A stretch of 64,000 bases of DNA from Micromonospora kangleipakensis (lineage in GTDB: Bacteria; Actinomycetota; Actinomycetes; Mycobacteriales; Micromonosporaceae), in assembly GCF_004217615.1 (NCBI RefSeq), contig NZ_SHLD01000001.1:7068001-7132000 (forward strand), read 5' to 3'. Of this stretch, positions 36,469-45,681 are shown one piece after another. Both the position numbers and the translations under genes were made by a program. The notes under the pieces are model-generated. The model was not told the origin of the DNA. It ran no database searches and saw nothing but the letters and a program-made list of their open reading frames with translations. Within the stretch, counting starts at the first letter, position 1. Every line of letters begins with the position of its first letter.

Positions 36469-36953
36469 CCACGCCCTTCGAGGACCTCATCCGCACCACC
36501 CTCTCCGATCTGGCCGAGGAGGCACCGACAGTGCAGGACCAGTTGATCCCGGCGGAACGCCGGGCCCGGCACCGCCGGCGCACGACCGTGGCGCTGGGCG
36601 CGGCGGGGACGTTCGCCGCCGTGCTGATCGCCGCCCCGCTGGCGATCGCGGCGACCAGCTCGGACGCCCCGCGCCCGGCCGCCCCGAGCGCCCCGCCCAG
36701 CCCGGCGGCACCGGGCCCGACCGGCATCCTTCCGTCGGCGCCGCCGACACCGAGCCCCACGTCCCCGGCCGAACCGCCGTTCCCCAGCCCGTCGGCGTCC
36801 GACCGGCCCTGGCCGACGGCCACCCCCAGCCCCGCCCGCCCGGAGGCGCCGGGAGCGCCGGCCGCGGTCCCGGCCGCCCCCGGGCTCCCCGCCGCCTCGC
36901 CGAGCCCGACCGGCACCTGGCCGGCGCCGTCGCCCAGCCCGTCACCCCGCTGA
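36465..36953 (+). CDS. Single-pass membrane protein with Pro/Ser/Ala-rich exported tail; anti-sigma candidate
   Basis: The 162-residue product overlaps the sigma gene as GTGA. About 40 cytoplasmic residues (FEDLIRTTLSDLAEEAP, then a basic cluster) lead to one membrane helix (about 43-64). About 95 residues of Pro, Ser, Ala and Thr follow, expected outside the membrane. No zinc-binding ZAS motif is present. The position argues for a role in holding or releasing the sigma factor, with the tail as a wall-spanning sensor; this is inference. Confidence 0.6.
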   Translation: MTTPFEDLIRTTLSDLAEEAPTVQDQLIPAERRARHRRRTTVALGAAGTFAAVLIAAPLAIAATSSDAPRPAAPSAPPSPAAPGPTGILPSAPPTPSPTSPAEPPFPSPSASDRPWPTATPSPARPEAPGAPAAVPAAPGLPAASPSPTGTWPAPSPSPSPR

Positions 36954-36960
36954 CCGCACG

Positions 36961-36989
36961 CCGCCGGCCCGGCCACCTCGGGCCGGCGG
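36961..36989 (+). terminator. Terminator after the sigma operon
   Basis: CCGCCGGCCC (36961-36970) pairs perfectly with GGGCCGGCGG (36980-36989) around a 9-nt loop, just after the stop at 36953. Confidence 0.7.
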
Positions 36990-37083
36990 CGCGGCCGGAC
37001 GGGGAGGCGGCCCGGCGGCACCCGTACGGCCAGGTCCGAATCCCGCCAGCCATCGTCCCGACCAGCAAGGCAGTATCGGTGGC

Positions 37084-38604
37084 GTGGAGTTGGACTTCGA
37101 ACGGTGCTACCGGGCCGTGGACAGCCGTGACCAGCGGTTCGACGGCTGGTTCTACACCGGCGTGACCTCGACCGGGATCTACTGCCGGCCGTCCTGCCCG
37201 GCGACGACGCCGAAGCGGCAGAACGTCCGGTTCTTCCCGTCCGCCGCCGCCGCGCAGGGCGCCGGGCTGCGGGCCTGCCGCCGCTGCCGCCCCGACGCCG
37301 CCCCGGGCTCCCCGCAGTGGGACGTCCGCGCCGACGTGGTCGGGCGGGCGATGCGGCTGATCGCCGACGGGGTGGTCGACCGGGACGGCGTACCGGGGTT
37401 GGCGGCCAGGCTCGGCTACACCGAGCGGCACCTGCACCGGATGCTCCGCGCCGAACTGGGTGCCGGACCGCTCGCGCTGGCCCGCGCCCAGCGCGCCCAG
37501 ACCGCCCGGATCCTCATCGAGACCACCGGCCTGGGCATGGCCGAGATCGCGTTCGCCGCCGGGTTCGGCAGCGTCCGGCAGTTCAACGACACGGTCCGGG
37601 AGGTGTACGCGGCCGCCCCGTCCGAGCTGCGGATCAGCCGGGGCGGCCGGCCCGCGACCGGCGGGGCGGGCACGATCACGCTGCGGCTGGCGTACCGGCC
37701 GCCGCTGCACGCGACGGCGCTGCTCGACTTCCTCGCGCTACGGGCGTTGCCCGGCGTGGAGGAGGTCCGCGACGGGACGTACCGCCGGGGGTTGCGGCTC
37801 CCGCACGGGGCCGGCGAGGTCGCGCTGACCCCCGCCGACGGGCACGTCTCCGCGACGCTGCGGCTGGCCGACATGCGCGACCTGGCCCCCGCGGTCGCCC
37901 GCTGTCGCCGCCTGCTCGACCTCGACGCCGACCCGGTCGCGATCGACGAGACCCTCGCCCAGGACCCCGCCCTGGCCGCGGCGGTGGCTGTCGAGCCGGG
38001 AGTACGCCTCCCCCGCGCCGTCGACGGCTTCGAGATGGCGCTGCGCGCCATCACCACCCAACAGGTCTCCCTCCAGTCCGCCAGAACCACCCTCACCCGC
38101 CTCCTCCAGGCAGCCACCCCCACCCCCACCGGCCCGGGTGATCATGAAGTTGTTGCCCATGGACACGGCGTGTCAGAACAACAACTTCATGATCAACGCG
38201 AGCGGGAGCGCGGGCCGGGCGCGGCGCTGCGGGGGTTTGTCAGCGCGGGGGAGGTGGTGGGGTTGGGAGACAGCGCGTTCGGGATGCCGGTGGCGCGGCG
38301 GGAGACGATCCGGGCGCTGGCGCGGGCGGTCGTGGACGGGGAGCTCGAGCTGGAGCCGGGCGGGGACCGGGAGGAGACCGTGCGGCGGCTGACGGCGCTG
38401 CCCGGGATCGGGCCGTGGACCGCCGGCTACGTGGCGATGCGGGCCCTGGGCGACCCGGACGTCTTCCTCCCCACCGACCTCGCCGTCCGCCGGGGCGCGG
38501 CCGCGCTCGGCCTGCCCACCGACCCGAAGACCCTCGACGCGTACGCCGACCGCTGGCGCCCCTGGCGGTCGTACGCCGTGATCCGACTCTGGAGAGCAGC
38601 ATGA
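37084..38604 (+). CDS. alkA: Ada-AlkA fusion: alkylation-response regulator and 3-methyladenine glycosylase
   Basis: The 506-residue product has an N-terminal Ada zinc domain (Cys34, Cys38, Cys65, Cys68), an AraC-type DNA-binding region (about 85-185) and an AlkA glycosylase domain (about 200-505). The glycosylase has the helix-hairpin-helix LPGIGPWTAGYVAMRALGD and the catalytic aspartate region FLPTDLAVRRG. One Ada cysteine takes methyl from phosphotriesters and turns the protein into an activator; AlkA then removes alkylated bases. A 57-bp palindromic repeat (38139-38195) is built into the frame at residues about 352-371 between glycosylase helices. The stop overlaps ogt as ATGA. Confidence 0.9.
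   Translation: MELDFERCYRAVDSRDQRFDGWFYTGVTSTGIYCRPSCPATTPKRQNVRFFPSAAAAQGAGLRACRRCRPDAAPGSPQWDVRADVVGRAMRLIADGVVDRDGVPGLAARLGYTERHLHRMLRAELGAGPLALARAQRAQTARILIETTGLGMAEIAFAAGFGSVRQFNDTVREVYAAAPSELRISRGGRPATGGAGTITLRLAYRPPLHATALLDFLALRALPGVEEVRDGTYRRGLRLPHGAGEVALTPADGHVSATLRLADMRDLAPAVARCRRLLDLDADPVAIDETLAQDPALAAAVAVEPGVRLPRAVDGFEMALRAITTQQVSLQSARTTLTRLLQAATPTPTGPGDHEVVAHGHGVSEQQLHDQRERERGPGAALRGFVSAGEVVGLGDSAFGMPVARRETIRALARAVVDGELELEPGGDREETVRRLTALPGIGPWTAGYVAMRALGDPDVFLPTDLAVRRGAAALGLPTDPKTLDAYADRWRPWRSYAVIRLWRAA
38139..38195. repeat. Palindromic element copy A, in frame inside alkA
   Basis: TGATCATGAAGTTGTTG (38139-38155) and its exact complement (38179-38195) form 17-bp arms around a 23-nt centre that includes CACGGCGTGTC. 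At 57 bp (19 codons) it keeps the frame and encodes a hydrophilic stretch starting DHEVVAHGHG. A C-rich run (CCACCCCCACCCCCACC) precedes it and G-rich DNA follows. The second copy is at 55768-55824. Confidence 0.85.
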
Positions 38605-39110
38605 CCACCCTGGACAGCACCGTCATCGACACCCACACTGGCCCGCTGAGCATCCTGACCGGCCCCGACGGGGCGGTCCGCGCGGCCGGCTTCACCGCCG
38701 ACCCGGCCGGCCTGCTGCCGCTGACCCACCCGAGCCTGCGCGGCGAGCTGCGGCACCGGCCGGAGCTCGGCCCGGTGACCGCCGCCGTCCGCTCCTACCT
38801 GGATGGTGACCTGACCGCGATCGACGCGGTGCCGGTGGAGCAGCACAGCGGCGGCTCGTTCCTGACCCACGCCTGGCAGGTGCTCCGCGAGGTGAAGCCG
38901 GGCGAGCCGGTGACGTACACCGGTTTCGCCGGGCTGGCCGGGCGCCCGGCGGCGGTCCGCGCCGCCGCGGCCGCCTGCGCCCGCAACGCCGCCGCGCTCT
39001 TCGTCCCCTGCCACCGGGTGCTGCGCACCGACGGAACGCTCGGCGGCTACCGCTGGGGGCTGGAGGTGAAGCGGTGGCTGCTGCACCACGAGGCCATGAG
39101 CAGGCAGTGA
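38601..39110 (+). CDS. ogt: Methylated-DNA--protein-cysteine methyltransferase
   Basis: The 169-residue suicide enzyme moves O6-methyl groups from guanine to Cys137 in the VPCHRV motif. The helix-turn-helix with an arginine finger and the YTGFAGLAGRPAAVRA stretch match the family. The start overlaps the Ada-AlkA stop (ATGA), so both repair activities are translated together. The regulatory Ada half of the upstream protein probably controls the pair. Confidence 0.92.
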   Translation: MTTLDSTVIDTHTGPLSILTGPDGAVRAAGFTADPAGLLPLTHPSLRGELRHRPELGPVTAAVRSYLDGDLTAIDAVPVEQHSGGSFLTHAWQVLREVKPGEPVTYTGFAGLAGRPAAVRAAAAACARNAAALFVPCHRVLRTDGTLGGYRWGLEVKRWLLHHEAMSRQ

Positions 39111-39158
39111 CGGGAAGCTGACACCGGCGCGTCACACAATTGACGCTACCGTCGGGTA

Positions 39159-40973
39159 GTGCCTGCGCAGAGCGACGGCGACCCGGCGGCCCGGGACGGC
39201 GCCCGTCGGCACCCGCTGCGCAACCTCTGGCGGCTGCGCTCCTACCTGCGCCCGTACGCAATGGAGTTCGCCTGGCTGCTCCTCGCGGCCCTGGCGGCCA
39301 CCGCGGCGAGCCTCGCCGTACCGCTGGTGGTGCAGCGAGTGGTGGACGGGCCGGTCGCCGGGCACGACGCGGCCGGACTGTTCCGGCTCGGCCTCCTCGC
39401 CCTCCTCCTCGGCCTGGCCGAGGCCGTGCTGATCTTCATCCGGCGGTGGACCCAGTCCTCCTCCTCGGTCGGCATGGAGGCCGCCATCCGCGCCGACATC
39501 TACGCCCACCTGCAACGCCTGCCGGCCGGCTGCCACGACCGGTGGCAGTCCGGCCAGCTGCTCTCCCGGATCACCAGCGACCTGTCGGTGATCCGCCGCT
39601 TCCTCTCCTTCGGCGTGCTCTTCCTGGTCCTCAACCTGGTCACCTACCTCGCCGTGGTGGTGCTGCTGGTCCGCCTGCACCCGGCGCTGGGGCTGCTGGT
39701 GGCGGTCAGCGCGGTGCCGCTGTTCCTGATCAGCCGCCGGTTCGCCCGGCACTACCACGCCGCCTCCCGCCGGATGCAGGACCAGCAGGGCGACGTGGCC
39801 ACGCTGGTCGAGGAGACGGCGCAGGGGCTGCGCACCATGCGGGCGTACGGGCGGGGGCCGGAGCTGGCCGCCCGGTTCGCCGCCGGCGCCCGCGCGCTGC
39901 ACGACACCGGCGTCGGCAAGGCGCGGCTGCTGGCCCGCACCTCGGCGCTGTTCGACCTGGTCCCCAACCTGACCCTCGGGGTGGTGCTGGTGGCCGGCAC
40001 GGCCGCCGCCGCCCGCGGGGCGCTCAGCATCGGCGAGCTGGTCGCCTTCGTCAGCCTCCAGCTGATGCTGATCTGGCCGGTGCAGTCGCTCGGCTGGATC
40101 ATCGCCAACGGCCAGGAGGCGGCGACCGCGGCCGACCGGATCCAGGAGGTGCTGGACACCCCACCGACCATCGTGGACGCCCCGCACGCCCGGCCGCTGG
40201 ACCGCGCCGACGTACGCGGCCGGCTCCGCTTCGAAGGGGTCTCGTTCCGCTATCCCGGCAGCACCACGCCGGTGCTCCGCGAGGTCGACCTCACCGTGGA
40301 ACCGGGCGAGACCCTGGCCCTGGTCGGGGCCACCGGCTGCGGCAAGAGCACGCTGCTCTCCCTGGTCCCCCGGCTGCACGACGTGACCGGCGGGCGGATC
40401 ACCCTGGACGGGCGCGACCTGCGGGACCTGCGGCTCGCCTCGCTGCGCCGGCTGGTCGGGGTGGCCTTCGAGGAGCCGACGCTCTTCTCCATGTCGGTCT
40501 GGGAGAACCTCACCCTCGGCCGGCCGGACGCCGGCGAGGCGGAGGTCCGGGCGGCGCTCGCCCTCGCCCAGGCCGAGTTCGCGTACGAGCTGCCGTGGGG
40601 GCTGGCCACCCGGGTCGGCGAGCAGGGGCTCAGCCTCTCCGGCGGGCAGCGGCAGCGGCTGGCGCTGGCCCGGGCGGTGCTCGGCAGGCCGGCGCTGCTC
40701 GTGCTGGACGACCCGCTCTCGGCCCTCGACGTGCACACCGAGGCGCTGGTCGAGGCGGCGCTGCGCCGGGTGCTGCGGAACACCACCGCGCTGCTGGTGG
40801 TGCACCGCCCGTCGACCGTGGCGCTCGCCGACCGGGTGGCCCTGCTCGAGGGCGGCCGGATCGTCGCCGTCGGCACCCACTCCGAGCTGCTGGCCACCGT
40901 GCCGGCGTACCGCGCGGTGCTCTCGGCCGGGCCGGTGGAGCGGCACGACGGCGCCGGCCTGGTGCGCTCGTGA
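39159..40973 (+). CDS. ABC exporter half with degenerate ATP site
   Basis: The 604-residue type IV ABC exporter has six membrane helices in residues about 25-320 and an ATPase domain with Walker A GATGCGKS at 390-397 and signature LSGGQ. After Walker B the catalytic glutamate is aspartate (VLDDPLSALD), the mark of the non-hydrolysing site in heterodimeric exporters. It starts at GTG 39159. Its stop overlaps the next gene as GTGA, and that gene has the intact glutamate, so the two form one heterodimer. Substrate unknown; lipids, drugs or peptides are possible. Confidence 0.88.
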   Translation: MPAQSDGDPAARDGARRHPLRNLWRLRSYLRPYAMEFAWLLLAALAATAASLAVPLVVQRVVDGPVAGHDAAGLFRLGLLALLLGLAEAVLIFIRRWTQSSSSVGMEAAIRADIYAHLQRLPAGCHDRWQSGQLLSRITSDLSVIRRFLSFGVLFLVLNLVTYLAVVVLLVRLHPALGLLVAVSAVPLFLISRRFARHYHAASRRMQDQQGDVATLVEETAQGLRTMRAYGRGPELAARFAAGARALHDTGVGKARLLARTSALFDLVPNLTLGVVLVAGTAAAARGALSIGELVAFVSLQLMLIWPVQSLGWIIANGQEAATAADRIQEVLDTPPTIVDAPHARPLDRADVRGRLRFEGVSFRYPGSTTPVLREVDLTVEPGETLALVGATGCGKSTLLSLVPRLHDVTGGRITLDGRDLRDLRLASLRRLVGVAFEEPTLFSMSVWENLTLGRPDAGEAEVRAALALAQAEFAYELPWGLATRVGEQGLSLSGGQRQRLALARAVLGRPALLVLDDPLSALDVHTEALVEAALRRVLRNTTALLVVHRPSTVALADRVALLEGGRIVAVGTHSELLATVPAYRAVLSAGPVERHDGAGLVRS

Positions 40974-42871
40974 CGGAACCGCCGGACGGGTCACCACCGG
41001 TCCCCCGACCGAGGAGCGCCCCGGACGACGAACTCGACCTGACCCGGTGGCGCGGGCGGGCCACCGACCCGGACGCCGACCGCAGCCGGGCCGAGGACGT
41101 CACGCCGGAGGCCGTCGCCCGGCTCCGGGCCCGCAGCCGGGCCCTGCTCGGGCAGCTTCTCCGCCCGCACCGGCGCCGGCTCGGGCTGGCCGTGGCGCTG
41201 CTGCTGGCCCAGAACGCCGCCGCGATGTCCGGCCCGTACCTGGTCATGCTCGGCATCGACCGGGCCATCGCGCCGCTGCGGGCCGGCGACCCGGGACCGC
41301 TGGTCACCATCGCCGCGGCGTTCGGTGCCGCGAGCGTCACCGAGTACGCGGCCCGGCGCGGCTTCCTCACCCTCGCCGCCCGGATCGGCCAGGCCGTCCT
41401 GCTCGACCTCCGCCAGCGGGTGTACGGCCACTTCCTCCGCCTGGACGTCGGCTTCCACGAGCGGTACACCTCCGGCCGGATGGTCTCCCGGCTGACCAGT
41501 GACCTCGACTCGATCGCCGAGCTGGTCGACGGCGGGATCGACAACCTGGTGGTCGCCGCGCTGTCGGTGCTCTCCGTCGCCGGCATCCTGCTCTGGCTGG
41601 ACCTGCCGCTGGCCGCGGCGACTTTGCTCGCCTTCCCGTTCCTGTTCTGGCTGTCCCGCTGGTTCGCCCGGGCCTCCGCCGGTGCGTACCGGCGGACCCG
41701 GGAGGCGGTCGCGCTGGTCATCGTGCACTTCGTCGAGTCGCTGCGGGGCATCCGGGCGGTGCAGGCGTACCGGCGGGAGTCGCGCAACCAGCGGATCTTC
41801 GCCGCGGTGAACGACGGCTACCGGCAGGCCAGCCTGCGCGCCTTCCGGCTGATCGCGGTCTACTCGCCGGGGATCAAGGTGATCGGCAACCTCACCGTGG
41901 CGATGGTGCTGGGCTACGGCGGCTGGCGGGTGCTGCAGGGGCGGACCGAGGTGGGCGTGCTCGCCGCGTTCCTGCTCTACCTGCGCCGGTTCTTCGAGCC
42001 GATGCAGGAGCTGAGCCAGTTCTACAACTCGCTGCAGTCGGCCACCGCCGCGCTGGAGAAGCTGGCCGGGGTGCTCGACGAGCGGCCCGCGGTGGCCGAG
42101 CCGGAACGGCCGGCGTCGCTGCCGACCGGGCCGGGTCGGGGCGCGGTGGCCTTCCGGTCGGTCTCCTTCGGTTACCGGCCGGACGCGCCGATCCTCTCCG
42201 AGCTGGAGCTGACCGTGCCGGCCGGGCAGACCGTCGCGCTGATCGGCCCGACCGGCGCCGGCAAGTCGACCATCGCCAAGCTGCTGGCCCGGTTCCACGA
42301 CCCGGCCGCCGGCGCGGTCACCCTGGACGGGGTGGACCTGCGGGACCTGGCCGACGCCGAGCTGCGCCGGGCGGTGGTGCTGGTCACCCAGGAGAACCAC
42401 CTGTTCAGCGGCTCGGTGGCGGAGAACATCCGGTTCGGCCGGCCGGGTGCGGACGACGCGGCGGTGGAGGCCGCCGCCCGGGCCATCGGCGCGCACGACT
42501 TCATCGCCGCGCTCCCGGACGGGTACGCCACCGAGGTGCACCGGCGCGGCGGCCGGCTCTCCGCCGGGCAGCGCCAGCTCGTCGCGTTCGCCCGGGCGTT
42601 CCTGGCCGACCCGCGGGTGCTGATCCTGGACGAGGCGACCTCGTCGCTGGACGTGCCGACGGAGCGGCTGGTGCAGCGGGCGCTCGGCAGCATCCTGCGG
42701 GACCGGACCGCGCTGGTGATCGCGCATCGGCTCTCCACCGTGGAGATCGCCGACCGGGTGCTGGTGCTCGACGGCGGCCGGATCGTCGAGGACGGTTGCC
42801 CGGCCGAGCTGGCCGCCGCCGGCGGACGGTACGCCGCCCTGCACCGCCAGTGGCACGACTCGCTGATCTGA
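40970..42871 (+). CDS. ABC exporter half with catalytic ATP site
   Basis: The 633-residue partner of the preceding exporter subunit has a 60-residue charged N-terminus before its six helices. Walker A GPTGAGKS is at 426-433, the signature is LSAGQ (second Gly to Ala) and Walker B DEATSSLD keeps the catalytic glutamate; the H-loop is IAHRLSTV. Signature variation in one half and Walker-B variation in the other is the usual division of labour in these heterodimers. It ends at 42871, and a 200-bp gap without a gene leads to valS. Confidence 0.88.
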   Translation: MTEPPDGSPPVPRPRSAPDDELDLTRWRGRATDPDADRSRAEDVTPEAVARLRARSRALLGQLLRPHRRRLGLAVALLLAQNAAAMSGPYLVMLGIDRAIAPLRAGDPGPLVTIAAAFGAASVTEYAARRGFLTLAARIGQAVLLDLRQRVYGHFLRLDVGFHERYTSGRMVSRLTSDLDSIAELVDGGIDNLVVAALSVLSVAGILLWLDLPLAAATLLAFPFLFWLSRWFARASAGAYRRTREAVALVIVHFVESLRGIRAVQAYRRESRNQRIFAAVNDGYRQASLRAFRLIAVYSPGIKVIGNLTVAMVLGYGGWRVLQGRTEVGVLAAFLLYLRRFFEPMQELSQFYNSLQSATAALEKLAGVLDERPAVAEPERPASLPTGPGRGAVAFRSVSFGYRPDAPILSELELTVPAGQTVALIGPTGAGKSTIAKLLARFHDPAAGAVTLDGVDLRDLADAELRRAVVLVTQENHLFSGSVAENIRFGRPGADDAAVEAAARAIGAHDFIAALPDGYATEVHRRGGRLSAGQRQLVAFARAFLADPRVLILDEATSSLDVPTERLVQRALGSILRDRTALVIAHRLSTVEIADRVLVLDGGRIVEDGCPAELAAAGGRYAALHRQWHDSLI

Positions 42872-43071
42872 GGGCCGTCAGGGCTGCTCCGGCGCCGCCG
42901 TGGTGGCGGCCTCGGCGCGCACCTCGTCCATGGCCTGGCTCCCCCGCGTCACGGGCGCGGGAGATGCTGTCACAGGAGACGGGCGGCCCGCTGTCCCGCC
43001 GGAGACAACCGGAAGGGCGGCACGACGCTTAAGCCGTGGTCGTCTCGTCACCCGCTGCCTAGGATCGGCTG

Positions 43072-45636
43072 ATGAGCGATACGGCGAGGACGGCCCGCGC
43101 CGGCGTCCCCGAGCGTCCGACCCTGGACGGCATCGAGGAGACCTGGGCGCGCCGCTGGCAGGAGGACGGCACGTACGCGTTCGACCGGGCGAAGGAGCGC
43201 TCGGACGTGTACGCGATCGACACCCCGCCGCCGACGGTATCCGGCGAGCTGCACATGGGACACGTCTTCTCGTACACGCACACCGACACTGTGGCCCGCT
43301 TCCAGCGGATGCGCGGCCGGACGGTCTTCTACCCGATGGGCTGGGACGACAACGGCCTGCCCACCGAGCGCCGGGTGCAGAACGTGTACGGGGTGCGCTG
43401 CGACCCGGCCCTGCCGTACGACCCGTCCTGGGTGCCGCCCGCCGCCCCGGTGAGTGAGGCGGCCCGGAAGGACCCGACCCCGATCTCCCGGCGCAACTTC
43501 ATCGAGCTGTGCGAGCTGCTGACGGTCGCCGACGAGGAGGTCTTCGAGGCGCTGTGGCGGCGGCTCGGGCTGTCGGTGGACTGGTCGCTGACGTACACCA
43601 CGATCGGCCACGTCGCCCGGGCCACCAGCCAGCGGGCGTTCCTACGCAACCTGGCCCGGGGTGAGGCGTACCAGGCGGAGGCGCCGACCCTCTGGGACGT
43701 CGGGTTCGCCACCGCGGTCGCCCAGGCGGAGCTGGAGGACCGGGAGCGGCCCGGGGCGTACCACCGGCTGCGGTTCACCGGGCCGGACGGGCGCGAGGTG
43801 CTGATCGACACCACTCGGCCCGAGCTGCTGCCGGCCTGCGTGGCGCTGGTCTGCCACCCCGACGACGAGCGGTACGCGGACCTGGTCGGCACGGCCGTGC
43901 GTACCCCGGTCTTCGGGGTCGAGGTGCCGGTGCGCGCGCATCCGCTGGCGGACCCGGCCAAGGGCACGGGCATCGCGATGGTCTGCACGTTCGGCGACCT
44001 GACCGACGTGACCTGGTGGCGGGACCTGGGCCTGGAGACCCGGGTGGTGATCGGCCGGGACGGTCGGCTGCTGCCCGAGCCGCCGGCCGGCGTGCCGGCC
44101 GAGCCCTACGCGGCGCTGGCCGGGCAGACGGTCAACGGCGCCCGCCGGACCATCGTCCAGCTGCTGGCCGACGCGGGCGACCTGGTCGGCGAGCCGCGCG
44201 AGATCACCCACCCGGTGAAGTTCTACGAGCGCGGCGACCGGCCGCTGGAGATCGTCTCGACCCGGCAGTGGTACCTGCGCAACGGCGGCCGGGACGCCGG
44301 CCTGCGCGAGGAACTGCTGGCCCGGGGCCGCGAGCTGCGCTGGGTGCCGGAGCACATGAGGCACCGGTACGAGCACTGGGTGGCCGGGCTGACCGGCGAC
44401 TGGCTGGTCAGCCGGCAGCGCTTCTTCGGGGTGCCGGTGCCGGTGTGGTACCGGCTCGACGACGTTGGCGAGCCGGACTGGTCCCAGCCTCTCACACCGG
44501 CCGAGTCGAGGCTGCCGGTCGACCCGTCCAGCGAGCCGCCGCCCGGCTTCGACGAGTCGCAGCGCGGCGTGCCGGGCGGCTTCGTCGGCGACCCGGACGT
44601 GCTGGACACCTGGGCCACCTCGTCGCTGACCCCGCAGATCATCGGCGGGTGGGAGACCGACCCGGACCTGTTCCGCCGGGTCTTCCCGATGGACCTGCGC
44701 CCGCAGGGCCACGACATCATCCGGACCTGGCTCTTCTCCACCGTGCTCCGCTCCCACCTGGAGCACGGGGTGCTGCCCTGGCGGGACGTCGAACTCTCCG
44801 GTTGGATCCTCGACCCGGACCGGAAGAAGATGTCCAAGTCCAAGGGGAACGTGGTCACCCCGATGGGCCTGCTGGAGCAGCACGGCTCCGACGCGGTCCG
44901 GTACTGGGCCGCCAGCGGCAAGCCCGGGATGGACCTGGCCTTCGACCCGGCGCAGATCAAGGTGGGCCGGCGGCTCGCCACCAAGCTGCTCAACGCCTCC
45001 CGGTTCGCCCTGGGGCTGGGCGCCGCGGACGCGTTGCGCGCCGCGGCCACCGAGCCGCTGGACACCGCCATGCTCGCCGAACTCTCCGGCCTGGTCGCCA
45101 CCGCGACCACCGCCTTCGACGGGTACGACCACACCGCGGCGTTGCAGGCCACCGAATCGTTCTTCTGGCGGTTCTGCGACGACTACATCGAGCTGGTGAA
45201 GGAGCGCGCCTACGGCACCGGGCCGGGCGCCGACTCGGCCCGGGCGGCGCTGGCCACCGCGCTCTCGGTGCAGCTGCGGCTCTTCGCGCCGATGCTGCCG
45301 TACGTGACCGAGGAGGTCTGGTCCTGGTGGCGGTACGGCTCGGTGCACCGGTCGACCTGGCCGACGACGTACGAGGTGGGGCGGGCCGTCCAGGCTCCCG
45401 GTGACCCGGAGCTGCTACGGCTGGCCGCCGACGCGCTCAGCCAGGTGCGCCGGGCCAAGTCGGAACGGAAGCTGTCGATGAAGGCGGAGGTGCCGCTGGC
45501 CGAGGCGCTCGGCCCCGCCGCCCTGCTCGACCAGCTCACCCTCGTCGCCGACGACCTCCGCGCCGCGGGCCGGATCGCCAAGCTCGACCTGCTCCCCGAC
45601 CGCACCCCGGAGCTCGTCATCGCCTGCGCGTTCTGA
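43072..45636 (+). CDS. valS: Valyl-tRNA synthetase
   Basis: The 854-residue class I synthetase charges tRNA-Val. The HMGH form of the HIGH motif is at 61-64 and KMSKS at 586-590. A CP1 editing domain lies between, and the anticodon-binding domain fills the C-terminal third. Ends are clean, with a perfect 15-bp hairpin after the stop. It is not accompanied by folC, which often follows valS elsewhere. No T-box-like leader was seen in the 200 bp upstream. Confidence 0.95.
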   Translation: MSDTARTARAGVPERPTLDGIEETWARRWQEDGTYAFDRAKERSDVYAIDTPPPTVSGELHMGHVFSYTHTDTVARFQRMRGRTVFYPMGWDDNGLPTERRVQNVYGVRCDPALPYDPSWVPPAAPVSEAARKDPTPISRRNFIELCELLTVADEEVFEALWRRLGLSVDWSLTYTTIGHVARATSQRAFLRNLARGEAYQAEAPTLWDVGFATAVAQAELEDRERPGAYHRLRFTGPDGREVLIDTTRPELLPACVALVCHPDDERYADLVGTAVRTPVFGVEVPVRAHPLADPAKGTGIAMVCTFGDLTDVTWWRDLGLETRVVIGRDGRLLPEPPAGVPAEPYAALAGQTVNGARRTIVQLLADAGDLVGEPREITHPVKFYERGDRPLEIVSTRQWYLRNGGRDAGLREELLARGRELRWVPEHMRHRYEHWVAGLTGDWLVSRQRFFGVPVPVWYRLDDVGEPDWSQPLTPAESRLPVDPSSEPPPGFDESQRGVPGGFVGDPDVLDTWATSSLTPQIIGGWETDPDLFRRVFPMDLRPQGHDIIRTWLFSTVLRSHLEHGVLPWRDVELSGWILDPDRKKMSKSKGNVVTPMGLLEQHGSDAVRYWAASGKPGMDLAFDPAQIKVGRRLATKLLNASRFALGLGAADALRAAATEPLDTAMLAELSGLVATATTAFDGYDHTAALQATESFFWRFCDDYIELVKERAYGTGPGADSARAALATALSVQLRLFAPMLPYVTEEVWSWWRYGSVHRSTWPTTYEVGRAVQAPGDPELLRLAADALSQVRRAKSERKLSMKAEVPLAEALGPAALLDQLTLVADDLRAAGRIAKLDLLPDRTPELVIACAF

Positions 45637-45642
45637 CGGCGC

Positions 45643-45677
45643 GTCGCCCGCGCCCCGATCCCCGGGGCGCGGGCGAC
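45643..45677. terminator. Perfect 15-bp terminator between valS and ABC-2 operon
   Basis: GTCGCCCGCGCCCCG (45643-45657) pairs with CGGGGCGCGGGCGAC (45663-45677) around the five-base loop ATCCC. It lies between the convergent stops at 45636 and 45682 and probably ends both transcripts. Confidence 0.85.
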
Positions 45678-45681
45678 CCGG

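Noticed and set aside
39140..42871. 1243-codon plus-strand frame across both ABC exporter genes
   Set aside because: The first two thirds are out of frame with the real exporter subunit (39159-40973); only the portion from GTG 40970 is coding.
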